Shown: in pieces, positions 6,927 to 15,200 of the stretch
Layout: each line of letters begins with the position of its first letter
How positions within the stretch are numbered: the first letter of the stretch is position 1
DNA from: a virus
DNA: 48,626 nt
Strand: one strand, 5' to 3'
IMG/VR virus record: IMGVR_UViG_3300021368_001018
Location: 1 to 48,626 of that record
Made by a program: the position numbers and the translations under genes
The notes under the pieces: model-generated
Database searches by the model: none
Told to the model about the DNA's origin: nothing
What the model saw: the letters and a program-made list of their open reading frames with translations, nothing else

Positions 6927-7118
6927 ATGAAGAAAAATACAAAAAAATTTGCTTTTTTTCTTGTCTGTTCTATCTTTGTTCTCATTTCCTGCTCAAAAAA
7001 CGTTAAGGATTGCAAAATTAGGCCAGATTATGAGAAAATTGGCGAATCAGCAATAGAAAATCAAGAAAATTTAAGTGAAACTGAGCTAAAATCAGCTCTA
7101 ATAAACTGTAAATTTTGA
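6927..7118 (+). CDS. Small lipoprotein
   Basis: 63 residues with a lipoprotein signal peptide: basic start MKKNTKK, hydrophobic core FAFFLVCSIFVL, then lipobox LISC with the lipidated Cys22. The mature part has about 41 residues, mainly acidic helix (EKIGESAIENQENLSETELK) and two more cysteines (29 and 61). The product should be anchored in the inner or outer membrane facing the periplasm. Small phage lipoproteins are often outer-membrane spanins that disrupt the outer membrane at lysis, but this one lacks the Pro-rich character of many of them. Exclusion is another possibility. Expression from a late promoter variant at 6898 fits a lysis or virion role. Confidence 0.6.
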   Translation: MKKNTKKFAFFLVCSIFVLISCSKNVKDCKIRPDYEKIGESAIENQENLSETELKSALINCKF

Positions 7119-7120
7119 AA

Positions 7121-7128
7121 TATAAATA
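7121..7128 (+). promoter_or_regulatory. T4-type late promoter
   Basis: Exact TATAAATA five bases before the ATG of the Cys-rich gene at 7134. Because transcription starts about a dozen bases downstream, the promoter more likely serves the gene at 7306 and the PAAR/baseplate genes, or the Cys-rich frame uses other transcripts. Confidence 0.7.
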
Positions 7129-7133
7129 AAAGT

Positions 7134-7304
7134 ATGAATAATAAACAATATTTTTGTCTAAATTGTGGGCATGAAGCTCATTGTGGCGAAAAATGCTATC
7201 AAAATTACGGAGAATCAGAAAAAACTCTTTGTTGTAGCAATTGCCGTTGCGAAAAAAACGAAAAATCAAGAATTTTAGACGAAGATTTATTTAATGGAGC
7301 ATAA
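7134..7304 (+). CDS. 56-residue Cys-rich, zinc-ribbon-like protein
   Basis: ATG 7134 to TAA 7302-7304. Eight cysteines are packed in 32 residues: C8 and C11 in FCLNCGHEAH, C17, C21, C33, C34, C37 and C39 in CCSNCRC. The CxxC pairs at 8/11 and 34/37 with a 22-residue spacer are the pattern of a small treble-clef or zinc-ribbon fold. The end ILDEDLFNGA is acidic. No obvious Shine-Dalgarno is visible before the ATG and the late promoter is very close, so it may be read mainly from upstream transcripts. The regular Cys pattern makes a chance frame unlikely. Function unknown. Confidence 0.6.
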   Translation: MNNKQYFCLNCGHEAHCGEKCYQNYGESEKTLCCSNCRCEKNEKSRILDEDLFNGA

Positions 7305-7305
7305 A

Positions 7306-7563
7306 ATGAGTAAAATGAGAATATTTAAGTTTTGGAATGAAGCAGGAGAAGAAAAAGAGAAAGAAGCGATGAGTTTAAAAAAGGCAGTCATGTCTGTTCA
7401 AGGGGATTATAAGGATAATTTCATAAGTGTTGAATATATGACTAAAAAAGGCAAAAATATTAGTCAATCTATAAAAATACCTATGGGTAGAAAAATAAGA
7501 CAATCAATATTAGTTGAAAAACGAAGAGCTGAAGCAAAAGCGGCTAGAGAAGCGAGAAGATAA
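7306..7563 (+). CDS. Small basic hypothetical protein next to the PAAR gene
   Basis: I start at the ATG at 7306, as GGAG (7296-7299) is well spaced for it; an in-frame ATG at 7294 has no ribosome-binding site. The 85-residue product starts MSKMRIFKFWNEAGEE, has a central beta-like segment (NFISVEYMTKKGKNISQSIK) and ends in a strongly basic helix (VEKRRAEAKAAREARR). Small proteins of this kind sit between gp5-like and baseplate genes in related marine phages by my recollection, but I cannot name a family. Its stop overlaps the PAAR start (TAATG at 7561-7565), indicating translational coupling and suggesting a role in spike or baseplate assembly. Confidence 0.6.
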   Translation: MSKMRIFKFWNEAGEEKEKEAMSLKKAVMSVQGDYKDNFISVEYMTKKGKNISQSIKIPMGRKIRQSILVEKRRAEAKAAREARR

Positions 7564-7862
7564 TGCCGGCAATCTGTAGAAAAGGCGATAGTTTAAGTAC
7601 CGGTCATATTTGTACAGGTACAACGACTTTAGATACGCCTGGTCAATCTACAGTTAGAGCAAATAGTATATTAATCGCAAGAGTGGGTGACCCAACAGTA
7701 AGTCACCCTTTCCCACCGGCACCACCTTGTGCGCCACATGTTGCAAATGTTAATGTTGGTAGTTCAACTGTTAGGGTTTGTGGTATACCAGTTGCAAGAA
7801 TAGGAGATAGTACAGACGCTGGAGCAATGACTTCAGGTTCTTCTAATGTTTTCTCGGGATAA
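7563..7862 (+). CDS. PAAR-domain spike tip protein
   Basis: 99 residues matching the PAAR family: the N-terminal MPAICRKGDSLSTGHICTG, the SxTVxANSxLIARVGD segment, the Pro-rich HPFPPAPPCAPHVA and the second STVRVCGIPVARIGD unit. PAAR proteins form a sharp cone capping the gp5/VgrG needle (gp5.4 in T4) and bind a zinc ion through His and Cys residues; here His16, Cys17, His48 and Cys56 are candidates. The protein would be the first part of the tail to pierce the host outer membrane. It is coupled to the preceding gene and followed by gp25. In T4-like genomes the needle gene is usually close; here it ends about 6.9 kb upstream. Confidence 0.92.
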   Translation: MPAICRKGDSLSTGHICTGTTTLDTPGQSTVRANSILIARVGDPTVSHPFPPAPPCAPHVANVNVGSSTVRVCGIPVARIGDSTDAGAMTSGSSNVFSG

Positions 7863-7864
7863 CG

Positions 7865-7872
7865 TATAAATA
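7865..7872 (+). promoter_or_regulatory. T4-type late promoter
   Basis: Exact TATAAATA between the PAAR stop and the gp25 start at 7880. The short distance suggests it serves gp6 and later genes as well as, or instead of, gp25. Confidence 0.7.
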
Positions 7873-7879
7873 TATACGT

Positions 7880-8305
7880 ATGCCAAATTACGATTCAAGT
7901 ACTACAAATAACAGTAAGAGATCAAATAGAATCTATAGTGATTTAGATTTGAATTTTGGTCGTAATACTGTGACGAGTGACGTAAATAAACTGACGGATG
8001 TAGAGGCCGTAAAGAGAAGTGTTAGAAACTTAATCAATACTTCACACTTTGAGAGACCTTTTCATCCTGAAATTGGTAGTGACGTAAGAAGAATGTTATT
8101 TGAACCAATGACACCTCTTACAGCACTTAATTTACAAAGAAAAGTTAACGAAGTTTTATCTAATTTTGAACCAAGAATAAAATTAGTTCAAGTATTGGCG
8201 AGACCAGACATAGATAGAAATAGTTATCATTTAACAATTATGTTTTATGTTATTGGAACATCGGAACCGGTAACAGTAGAAGCATTTTTAGAAAGATTAA
8301 GATAA
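7880..8305 (+). CDS. gp25: Baseplate wedge protein gp25
   Basis: 141 residues of the GPW/gp25 family. The diagnostic core is present: IYSDLDLNF near residue 18, then VKRSVRNLINTSHFERPFHP and GSDVRRMLFEPM (residues 55-87), ending with a beta-hairpin that closes with VEAFLERLR. gp25 forms part of the baseplate wedge with gp6 and gp53 and helps initiate sheath polymerisation; the family is shared by contractile tails, type VI secretion (TssE) and R-type pyocins. It is encoded two bases ahead of gp6, as in other T4-like genomes, and preceded by a late promoter. Confidence 0.93.
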   Translation: MPNYDSSTTNNSKRSNRIYSDLDLNFGRNTVTSDVNKLTDVEAVKRSVRNLINTSHFERPFHPEIGSDVRRMLFEPMTPLTALNLQRKVNEVLSNFEPRIKLVQVLARPDIDRNSYHLTIMFYVIGTSEPVTVEAFLERLR

Positions 8306-8306
8306 A

Positions 8307-10148
8307 ATGGCAAGTAATAAACTCATAGTATCAGATTTTGACTTTGATAACGTCAAAGCAAACTTAAAAACATTTTTACAAAATCAACCAGAATTTTCAG
8401 ACTACAATTTTGAAGGATCAGGCTTTGCCGTTCTTTTAGATACGTTAGCATACAATACACACTATCTTGGTTTCAATGCCAACATGTTTGTAAATGAATC
8501 TTATTTAGATTCTGCTGACATAAGAAAAAATGTAGTTGCATTAGCAAAGGCAATTGGTTATACACCATCAAGTGTAAGAGCACCAATGGCCGAAGTAGAT
8601 ATTACAATTAACAACGCAAGTGGTTCAAGTGTGTTAATGAATAAAGGTACAACGTTTACAAGTTCAGTAGACGGAACAGGTTATAACTTTTTAACTAACG
8701 AAGATATTACAATTACACCAAGTGCTGGTGTTTATAAGTTTTCAAATGTTAAATTATATGAAGGTACTTTAGTCACTTTTAAATATACAGTAGATAGTTC
8801 AGACGCAGATCAAAAATTCTTAATACAAAACGTAAATGCTGATACATCTACTTTAAAAGTCACTGTACAAAACTCAATTTCAGATTCTACATTAACAACT
8901 TACTCTTTAGCAACAGGTTTAAGAGGTATTAATGATGAATCAAAAATATATTTCTTACAAGAAACAGATAACGGTAAATTTGAAGTATATTTTGGTGATG
9001 GTGTTATCGGTAAAAAATTAGAAGATGGTAATATAGTTATTTTAGAATATATTGTCACAAATAAACTTGAAGCTAACGGTGCAAGTACTTTTGAATTAGG
9101 TTCTAACATCGGTGGTTTTTCTAATGTCACTATAACAACAAAATCAAATGCTCAAGGTGGTTCAGAGGCAGAAACAAAAGAATCAATTAGATACAATGCG
9201 CCTTTACAATATACATCACAAGATAGAGCAGTCACAGCAACAGATTATGAATCAATTGTTAAGACTTTATATCCTAATGCATTGTCAGTTAGTGCTTGGG
9301 GCGGAGAAGATGACGAAACGCCAGTTTACGGTGTTGTAAAGATTTCAATTAAAGCGGCTAGTGGTTCAACACTAACAGAAGCAACTAAAAATTCTATCGT
9401 TAAAGGTTTAATACCTTATAACGTAGCTTCAGTAAGACCACAAATAGTTGATCCAGAAACAACAAGTATTTTAATTACATCAAACGCAAAATATGATAAA
9501 AAAGGCACAAGTAAATCAGCAGACACAATTAAATCAGAAATAATAACTGCTATAACAAATTATAATACATCTACTTTACAAAAGTTTGATGGTGTATTCA
9601 GATTTTCTAAATTAACAGGTCTAATTGATGATGTTGATACAAGTATCTTATCTAATATCACAACTATTAATATGAGAAAGAATTTTACACCAACTGTGGG
9701 TTCATCTACAAAATATGATTTATATTTTAGAAATTCAATATACAATCCACATTCAGGACATGTACCAGTTTTATCATCTACAGGTTTCAAAGTTTCAGGA
9801 AGTGATTTTGAAATGTTTTTAGATGATGACAGTAATGGTAATATTAGAAGATACTATCTTGTAAGTGGTGTTAAAACTTATGCTAACAACACACAAGGTA
9901 CAATTGATTATGCAACAGGTCAAATCACATTAAATTCTTTAAACGTTTCGTCTATCTCTAATATAAGAGGCAGTTCTTCAAACGTTATAGAAATTACTGT
10001 ACAACCTAGTTCAAACGATATTGTACCAGTTAGAAATCAAGTAGTAGAAATAGATGTAGCAAATTCAAATATAACTGTAGAGGAAGATACATTTGTTGGT
10101 GGTTCATCTGAAGCCGGCGTAGGTTACAGTACAACAACAAGTTATTAA
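8307..10148 (+). CDS. gp6: Baseplate wedge protein gp6 (Baseplate J-like)
   Basis: 613 residues. The N-terminus FDFDNVKANLKTFLQNQPEF and NFEGSGFAVLLDTLAYNTHY is the T4 gp6 signature, followed by a SADIRKNVVALAKAIGYTP segment and, around residues 290-330, the baseplate-J core (SIRYNAPLQYTSQDRAVTAT then DYESIVK). gp6 dimers build the inner ring of the baseplate iris and hold the wedges together. The C-terminal 120 residues (from about 495) appear to be an added beta-rich domain. It starts one base after gp25 and is followed eight bases later by a large structural gene, all under the late promoter at 7865. Confidence 0.93.
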   Translation: MASNKLIVSDFDFDNVKANLKTFLQNQPEFSDYNFEGSGFAVLLDTLAYNTHYLGFNANMFVNESYLDSADIRKNVVALAKAIGYTPSSVRAPMAEVDITINNASGSSVLMNKGTTFTSSVDGTGYNFLTNEDITITPSAGVYKFSNVKLYEGTLVTFKYTVDSSDADQKFLIQNVNADTSTLKVTVQNSISDSTLTTYSLATGLRGINDESKIYFLQETDNGKFEVYFGDGVIGKKLEDGNIVILEYIVTNKLEANGASTFELGSNIGGFSNVTITTKSNAQGGSEAETKESIRYNAPLQYTSQDRAVTATDYESIVKTLYPNALSVSAWGGEDDETPVYGVVKISIKAASGSTLTEATKNSIVKGLIPYNVASVRPQIVDPETTSILITSNAKYDKKGTSKSADTIKSEIITAITNYNTSTLQKFDGVFRFSKLTGLIDDVDTSILSNITTINMRKNFTPTVGSSTKYDLYFRNSIYNPHSGHVPVLSSTGFKVSGSDFEMFLDDDSNGNIRRYYLVSGVKTYANNTQGTIDYATGQITLNSLNVSSISNIRGSSSNVIEITVQPSSNDIVPVRNQVVEIDVANSNITVEEDTFVGGSSEAGVGYSTTTSY

Positions 10149-10156
10149 TTTAGCCA

Positions 10157-12739
10157 ATGGCAAAATTTGATAATAAAATATCCAATTTAGTAAACACTCA
10201 ACTACCAGATTTTGTTGTTGATGATCACCCAAAATTTGTAGAGTTTTTAAAAACATACTTTCAATTTATGGAAGCTGCCGAATTATCGGTAACTTCTGTT
10301 GAATCTACAGACGGAATAACTTTAGAAAATCAAACAGGTGTTTTAAACAATCTAGTATTAGATGGTGGTTCACTTGGTGCAGAAAAAACACAATTAGATT
10401 TAGGCGATAAAATAATTTTAGAAGATAGTTCTTTTGGTAAATTTACTTTTCAAGAAACTGTCACAGGTGCAACTTCAAAAGCAACTGCTACTGTATTAGC
10501 TGAAGATTTAGATAATAATAGATTATTCATATCAGCACAAGATAAATTTATAGTAGGCGAAACAATTATTGGTGCTAGTTCAGGTGCTCAAGCAGTAGTT
10601 AATAAGTACAGACCTAATCCAGTTCAAACTATTCAACAGTTAACAAACTTTAGAGATCCAGATAAAGTTATTAATGACTTTTTAAATAACTTTAGAGACG
10701 AGTTCTTTAAAACTATACCAGAAAATTTATCTTCAGGTATAAACAAAAGAAATTTAATTAAGAATATTAAATCACTATACAAATTAAAAGGTACACAAAA
10801 AGGACACGAATTATTTTTTAGAATATTATTTAACGATAACTCTGAAACATTTTATCCTAGAGAGCAAATGTTAAAAGTATCCGATGGTAAATGGTCTTCT
10901 ACAAAAATTTTAAGAGTATTAAGTTCACAAGGAGAAACTTTAAGTTTAGTTGGTAGATCAATTAAAGGTAGAACGTCTGGCGCAACAGCTATAGTAGAAA
11001 ACGTATCTAAATTTTATATTGGTGCAAGTGAAGTTTCTGAAATAACATTGAACGATGATACTATAGTTGGTACTTTTCAAGTAAGTGAAACAATAGAAGG
11101 AACAGAAAACGATCAATCAGATTATTATATTCTAGCAACTATTACAGGTATACCAGGAGAAAAAACAATTTCTAATGGTGGTGCTCTTTATAGTACAGAC
11201 GATATTGTAAAAGTTACCGGTGGTGGTGAACAAGCTGCATTTAATATTAATGACGTTAGTTCAGGTAAAATAACAGACATTGTTGTAGATGGTGGTGGTT
11301 CAGGTTATGAAATAGGAGATACTTTATCTTTTACAAATACAGGAACATTTGGTGGTAATGCTTCAGGTGTTGTCACTGTAGTTAATGGTGCTATTGCTAA
11401 TGAAGATACAGATCATATAGTATTAGAAGACGAAACATCTTCAGGCGATCACTTAACAGGAAATAAAATTGTACAAGAGTCTGGTTCAGGCACAGGAGAT
11501 ATTACAGACATTTATCTAATAAGTGGTGGTGACGGATATAAATCTTTACCTACAGTTTCGGTTTCTTCTACTTCAGGTACAGGTGCAAACGTATTAGCAC
11601 ATGGTACAGGAATAGGAAAAATTTTAGGAATAGAAACATCTAATTTAGGTATTAACTATCAAAACTCTCCAGCACCAACATTATCATTTGTTAATTGTTT
11701 ATTCATCACTAATATTACAGGATCATTTACAGCAGGAGAAACTGTAAACGGTGGCACTTCAAGTGCTTCAGGTTTAGTTTCAGCATATGATTCATCAACA
11801 CAAGTTTTAAAATTAAAAGAAGTTTCAGGTACTTTTCAAGTAAACGAAGTTGTATCTTCAAGTGGTGGTAGTGGTACTATTAATAAATTAGATGTTGCTG
11901 TTGCAACTGTAGATGTAAGATCAGTTGTAGATACAAAAGGTGTATTCTTAAATGAAAAAGGACATATTTCAGAAAGTACAATGAAAGTACAAGATAGTTT
12001 ATACTATCAAGATTTCTCATATGTATTAAAAGTAGGTAACTCAATTAATTTATGGAGAGACGCATTTAAAAAAACAATGCATACTTCAGGTTTTTATTTT
12101 ACAGGTCAAGTTGATTTAGAAAGTAGATTAAATGCAAGAGTTCAAGTAGCAACAGGTTTCAATACAGGTACAGTTGGTGAACCATTACTTGCAATGATGA
12201 AACTAATATTTGAAACTGTATTTGGTAGAAGAATAGGAACAGTAGATGATGGTACATCAAAATCTATTCAACCAAATCAACCAAATCCAAATAATACTAG
12301 AGACGTGACTTTAACAAGAGCACCTATTGGTATTAGATTAAATTTAAGATTAAGAAGAACGTTTATGGGAGCTACTGTTGCAGACAACGTAAATGTTGCT
12401 CAAGGTTTTGCATATTGTGGTCCTAGATTTAACTCAATAAATAAATGGGCTAATACAGCATATGGCGTCACTGCTAATAGATCAGCTGGTATTAATGGTA
12501 CAAGTGGTATTACTTTTGAAAGATTAAATGAGTTAAAGGTAACTGGTACTAGAACAAGTTTAGATGGTAGACCAGCATTGATGGAAATGATAGCAGGTGA
12601 TGATCTTAATGCTGGTAGACAGTTCAAGACCAACTTTACTTTTCCAGCGGATATCACATTCCCAGGAGAAGAATCGTTTACTAGTTCATCAATAACTTTT
12701 GATAGTACTAATAAGAAATTTGACCAAACAAACGTATAA
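10157..12739 (+). CDS. Large baseplate/tail structural protein (gp7 position)
   Basis: 860 residues. The start, NTQLPDFVVDDHPKFVEFL followed by KTYFQFME, is a recurring N-terminal module of marine T4-like virion proteins. It is followed by NFLNNFRDEFFKTIPENL and a KGTQKGHELFFRILFNDN segment. Between and after these are repeated beta-modules with a GxTSGAxAxV core (for example GASSGAQAVVNK, GRTSGATAIVEN, GGTSSASGLVSA). The C-terminal third (from about 620) is alpha/beta and includes DLESRLNARVQVATGFNTG. By order, after gp25 and gp6, it takes the place of gp7, but the homology to T4 gp7 cannot be shown by eye. Cytoplasmic until assembled into the virion. Confidence 0.75.
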   Translation: MAKFDNKISNLVNTQLPDFVVDDHPKFVEFLKTYFQFMEAAELSVTSVESTDGITLENQTGVLNNLVLDGGSLGAEKTQLDLGDKIILEDSSFGKFTFQETVTGATSKATATVLAEDLDNNRLFISAQDKFIVGETIIGASSGAQAVVNKYRPNPVQTIQQLTNFRDPDKVINDFLNNFRDEFFKTIPENLSSGINKRNLIKNIKSLYKLKGTQKGHELFFRILFNDNSETFYPREQMLKVSDGKWSSTKILRVLSSQGETLSLVGRSIKGRTSGATAIVENVSKFYIGASEVSEITLNDDTIVGTFQVSETIEGTENDQSDYYILATITGIPGEKTISNGGALYSTDDIVKVTGGGEQAAFNINDVSSGKITDIVVDGGGSGYEIGDTLSFTNTGTFGGNASGVVTVVNGAIANEDTDHIVLEDETSSGDHLTGNKIVQESGSGTGDITDIYLISGGDGYKSLPTVSVSSTSGTGANVLAHGTGIGKILGIETSNLGINYQNSPAPTLSFVNCLFITNITGSFTAGETVNGGTSSASGLVSAYDSSTQVLKLKEVSGTFQVNEVVSSSGGSGTINKLDVAVATVDVRSVVDTKGVFLNEKGHISESTMKVQDSLYYQDFSYVLKVGNSINLWRDAFKKTMHTSGFYFTGQVDLESRLNARVQVATGFNTGTVGEPLLAMMKLIFETVFGRRIGTVDDGTSKSIQPNQPNPNNTRDVTLTRAPIGIRLNLRLRRTFMGATVADNVNVAQGFAYCGPRFNSINKWANTAYGVTANRSAGINGTSGITFERLNELKVTGTRTSLDGRPALMEMIAGDDLNAGRQFKTNFTFPADITFPGEESFTSSSITFDSTNKKFDQTNV

Positions 12740-12754
12740 ATATGGATATAAATA
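12735..12754 (+). promoter_or_regulatory. Two tandem T4-type late promoters
   Basis: Exact TATAAATA at 12735-12742 (overlapping the stop of the upstream gene) and again at 12747-12754, 12 bases apart, ahead of the fibre-like gene at 12765. Confidence 0.75.
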
Positions 12755-12764
12755 GAAAGTAATT

Positions 12765-13691
12765 ATGGCAAAACAAACAATAAACATAGGTTCAGCACCA
12801 AACGATGGACAAGGTTCTACAATAAGAGCCGGTGGTGATTTAATCAACGATAACTTTAATGAAATTTATACTGCTTTTGGAGATGGTACTAATTTAAGTT
12901 CTGGTTTTATTACAGGTAAACAAGAAGGAACAAATTTTACAAGTTCAATGTTAATTGGACATGGTACAACAGGTACTTTAAGTTCAGCAGAAAATAATAT
13001 TGGTGTAGGTACATCTACTTTGTCATCAATTACATCTGGTGATGGCAATACAGCAGTTGGTGTAGGTTCTTTAACAACATTAACAGCTGGTATAGGAAAT
13101 ACCACTGTAGGTCATCAAGCAGGAAAAGTTGCAACAGGAAATTATAATACAAACGTAGGTAAAGATTCAGGTTTAGCAGTATCAACTGGTGGATATAACA
13201 CATTCATAGGATTTGAAGCTGGTAAAACTATAACAACAGGTTCAGGTAACGTAATTTTAGGAAATGCGGCTGGAGATAATGCTGGTGATACTAGAACATT
13301 AAAGGTTGCAGGTTGGGACGGTTCAACAACAACTACTTGGTTTGAAGGAGATAGTACCGGTAAAGTAATACTTTCTGCTGATCCAACAGCTGCTATGGGT
13401 ATCGCAACAAAACAATATGTAGACACTCAAATTGCTTCTGAAAATGAAATATCAGAAATGAACGATGTCACTTTGTCAAGTATTTCAAGTGGTGATATTT
13501 TACAGTGGAACGGTGCAGCTTTTGTTAATATTGCTTTAGGTACTATAGGTACTATGGCGTCTCAAAATGCCAATGCAGTCAATATAACTGGTGGTTCTAT
13601 TACTATGGGATCACTATCTAACACGTCAGCTTTACTAGTTAAAAACTCTAGTGGTACAACATTAAAAACAATTATTGGAACAACATCATAG
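12765..13691 (+). CDS. Fibre-like structural protein with YadA-head-type repeats
   Basis: 308 residues. Residues 7-40 (NIGSAPNDGQGSTIRAGGDL then INDNFNEIYTAFGDG) form a start module typical of marine phage tail proteins, probably for attachment to the baseplate. Residues 77-171 hold five or so repeats of about 17 residues with the pattern GxxNTxVGxxAG (GNTAVGVGSL, GNTTVGHQAG, YNTFIGFEAG, GNVILGNAAG), as in trimeric autotransporter heads that fold as left-handed beta-rolls. Residues 200-217 (AMGIATKQYVDTQIAS) are a short trimeric coiled-coil-like piece. The last 21 residues contain LLVKNSSGTTLKTIIG, also found at the ends of the genes at 21504 and 46486. A short tail fibre or a baseplate-attached adhesin is likely. 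Confidence 0.75.
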   Translation: MAKQTINIGSAPNDGQGSTIRAGGDLINDNFNEIYTAFGDGTNLSSGFITGKQEGTNFTSSMLIGHGTTGTLSSAENNIGVGTSTLSSITSGDGNTAVGVGSLTTLTAGIGNTTVGHQAGKVATGNYNTNVGKDSGLAVSTGGYNTFIGFEAGKTITTGSGNVILGNAAGDNAGDTRTLKVAGWDGSTTTTWFEGDSTGKVILSADPTAAMGIATKQYVDTQIASENEISEMNDVTLSSISSGDILQWNGAAFVNIALGTIGTMASQNANAVNITGGSITMGSLSNTSALLVKNSSGTTLKTIIGTTS

Positions 13692-13699
13692 GAAAGTAT

Positions 13700-13707
13700 T
13701 ATAAATA
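13700..13707 (+). promoter_or_regulatory. T4-type late promoter
   Basis: Exact TATAAATA, 12 bases before the gp8 start at 13720. Confidence 0.75.
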
Positions 13708-13719
13708 GGAATAAGAATT

Positions 13720-15189
13720 ATGCCAGCGATAATAACAACAAAATTCAGAATAAACAACAGTGAGCAATTTCACGAGTCTTTTACGGAATCTGCTCCAAAT
13801 GTTTACTATCTAGGTCTAGCAAGACCACAAGCTTTCGGCACACCTACAAGAGCAGATGGCCGAACAGATTACGAAGGAACAGACTCAAATCCGATAACTC
13901 CAGGTGATACAGTTGTTGCAGAGTTTAATACCTTTGATGATCTTTTAGCAGCTAAAAAAATAACAAGTTCAGATGTTTCTTTTGCAATACCAAGAAGAAA
14001 TTGGGCAACAGGAACAACATACGATATTTACAGACACGACTATGGCGAATACGTGACTGGTAGTACTACTACTAGAAATACAGCTAATGGTGGTGCAACT
14101 ACTTTACATGACGCTAATTTTTATGTATTAACAAGTGATAGAAATGTTTACAAATGTATTGATAACGATGGCAATACTGCTTCAACAACAGAACCATCTG
14201 GTACAGGTACAAGTGTAATTACAACTGCTGATGGTTATAAATGGAAATACATGTATACTTTATCAGCGTCTCAACAATCTAATTTTTTATCAACAGATTT
14301 CATGGCAGTATCAACTAACTCAACAGTTAGTTCAGCCGCTGTAGACGGATCAATTGATTGTATTAAAATTAAATCAGCAGGTTCAGGTGGTGCTGATGGT
14401 ACTCACTCTGTCACTATTAAAGGTGACGGTACAAATGCAACTGCTAACGTAGTAGTTTCAGGTGGAACAATTATATCGGTAGCTATGACTAACATTGGAG
14501 CAGGTTATACTTTTGGTACAGTTTCAAATGCAGAAATAGTAACCGCTGGTGCAACAGGTTTAACTGGTGCAGAATTAGATGTAATAATTTCTCCAAAAGG
14601 TGGTCACGGTTTCAATGCAGTAGAAGAATTAGGTGGTTTCTTTGTAATGTTAAACATAAATTTAGAAGGAACAGAATCAGCAAACTCTGGAGATTTCCAT
14701 GCTGGTAATGATTTTAGAAAAATTTGTTTAATAAGAGATCCTAAATCAGGTGGTTCAGCTGCTTCAGCAAACACTTTGAGAGGAACAAAAGCAATTAGAA
14801 TTAACTCATCTCCAACACCAGGTACTTTTACAGTTGATGAAGAAATAAATCAAGCAACTACAGGTGCAGTTGGTAAAGTTGTAGAGTGGGACGCAATAAA
14901 CAGAATTTTATATTATATTCAAACAAGACACAATGACGCCGGCGTTGACGCTAATGGTAATTTGACAGCATTTTCTAGTACACACGTAATTACTGGTCAA
15001 TCTTCAAATGCGACTGGTACACCGGAGACAAGTGTATCAACTACAATTAACAATGTTGTATTTTCAGGTGGATATTCAACTCCGGAAATAGATCATGACT
15101 CTGGCGATGTAATGTACATAGAAAACAGAGCACCTATTCAAAGAGCAACAGATCAAACAGAAAATATAAAATTGGTCATTGAGTTTTAA
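13720..15189 (+). CDS. gp8: Baseplate wedge protein gp8
   Basis: 489 residues. The N-terminal third has the gp8 signature of T4-like phages: FRINNSEQFHESFTE (9-23), YYLGLARPQAF (29-39), FDDLLAAKKITSSDVSFAI (72-90) and PRRNWATGTTYDIYRHDY (91-108), followed by NFYVLTSDRNVYKCI and GYKWKYMYTLS. gp8 is a dimer in each baseplate wedge, contacting gp7, gp10 and gp6. The middle and C-terminal parts contain Gly-rich beta-modules, including a TTGAVGKVVEWD unit like the repeats in the neighbouring large proteins. It is about 150 residues longer than T4 gp8, as in other marine relatives. It is preceded by its own late promoter. Confidence 0.88.
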   Translation: MPAIITTKFRINNSEQFHESFTESAPNVYYLGLARPQAFGTPTRADGRTDYEGTDSNPITPGDTVVAEFNTFDDLLAAKKITSSDVSFAIPRRNWATGTTYDIYRHDYGEYVTGSTTTRNTANGGATTLHDANFYVLTSDRNVYKCIDNDGNTASTTEPSGTGTSVITTADGYKWKYMYTLSASQQSNFLSTDFMAVSTNSTVSSAAVDGSIDCIKIKSAGSGGADGTHSVTIKGDGTNATANVVVSGGTIISVAMTNIGAGYTFGTVSNAEIVTAGATGLTGAELDVIISPKGGHGFNAVEELGGFFVMLNINLEGTESANSGDFHAGNDFRKICLIRDPKSGGSAASANTLRGTKAIRINSSPTPGTFTVDEEINQATTGAVGKVVEWDAINRILYYIQTRHNDAGVDANGNLTAFSSTHVITGQSSNATGTPETSVSTTINNVVFSGGYSTPEIDHDSGDVMYIENRAPIQRATDQTENIKLVIEF

Positions 15190-15200
15190 GAAAGGAAATT

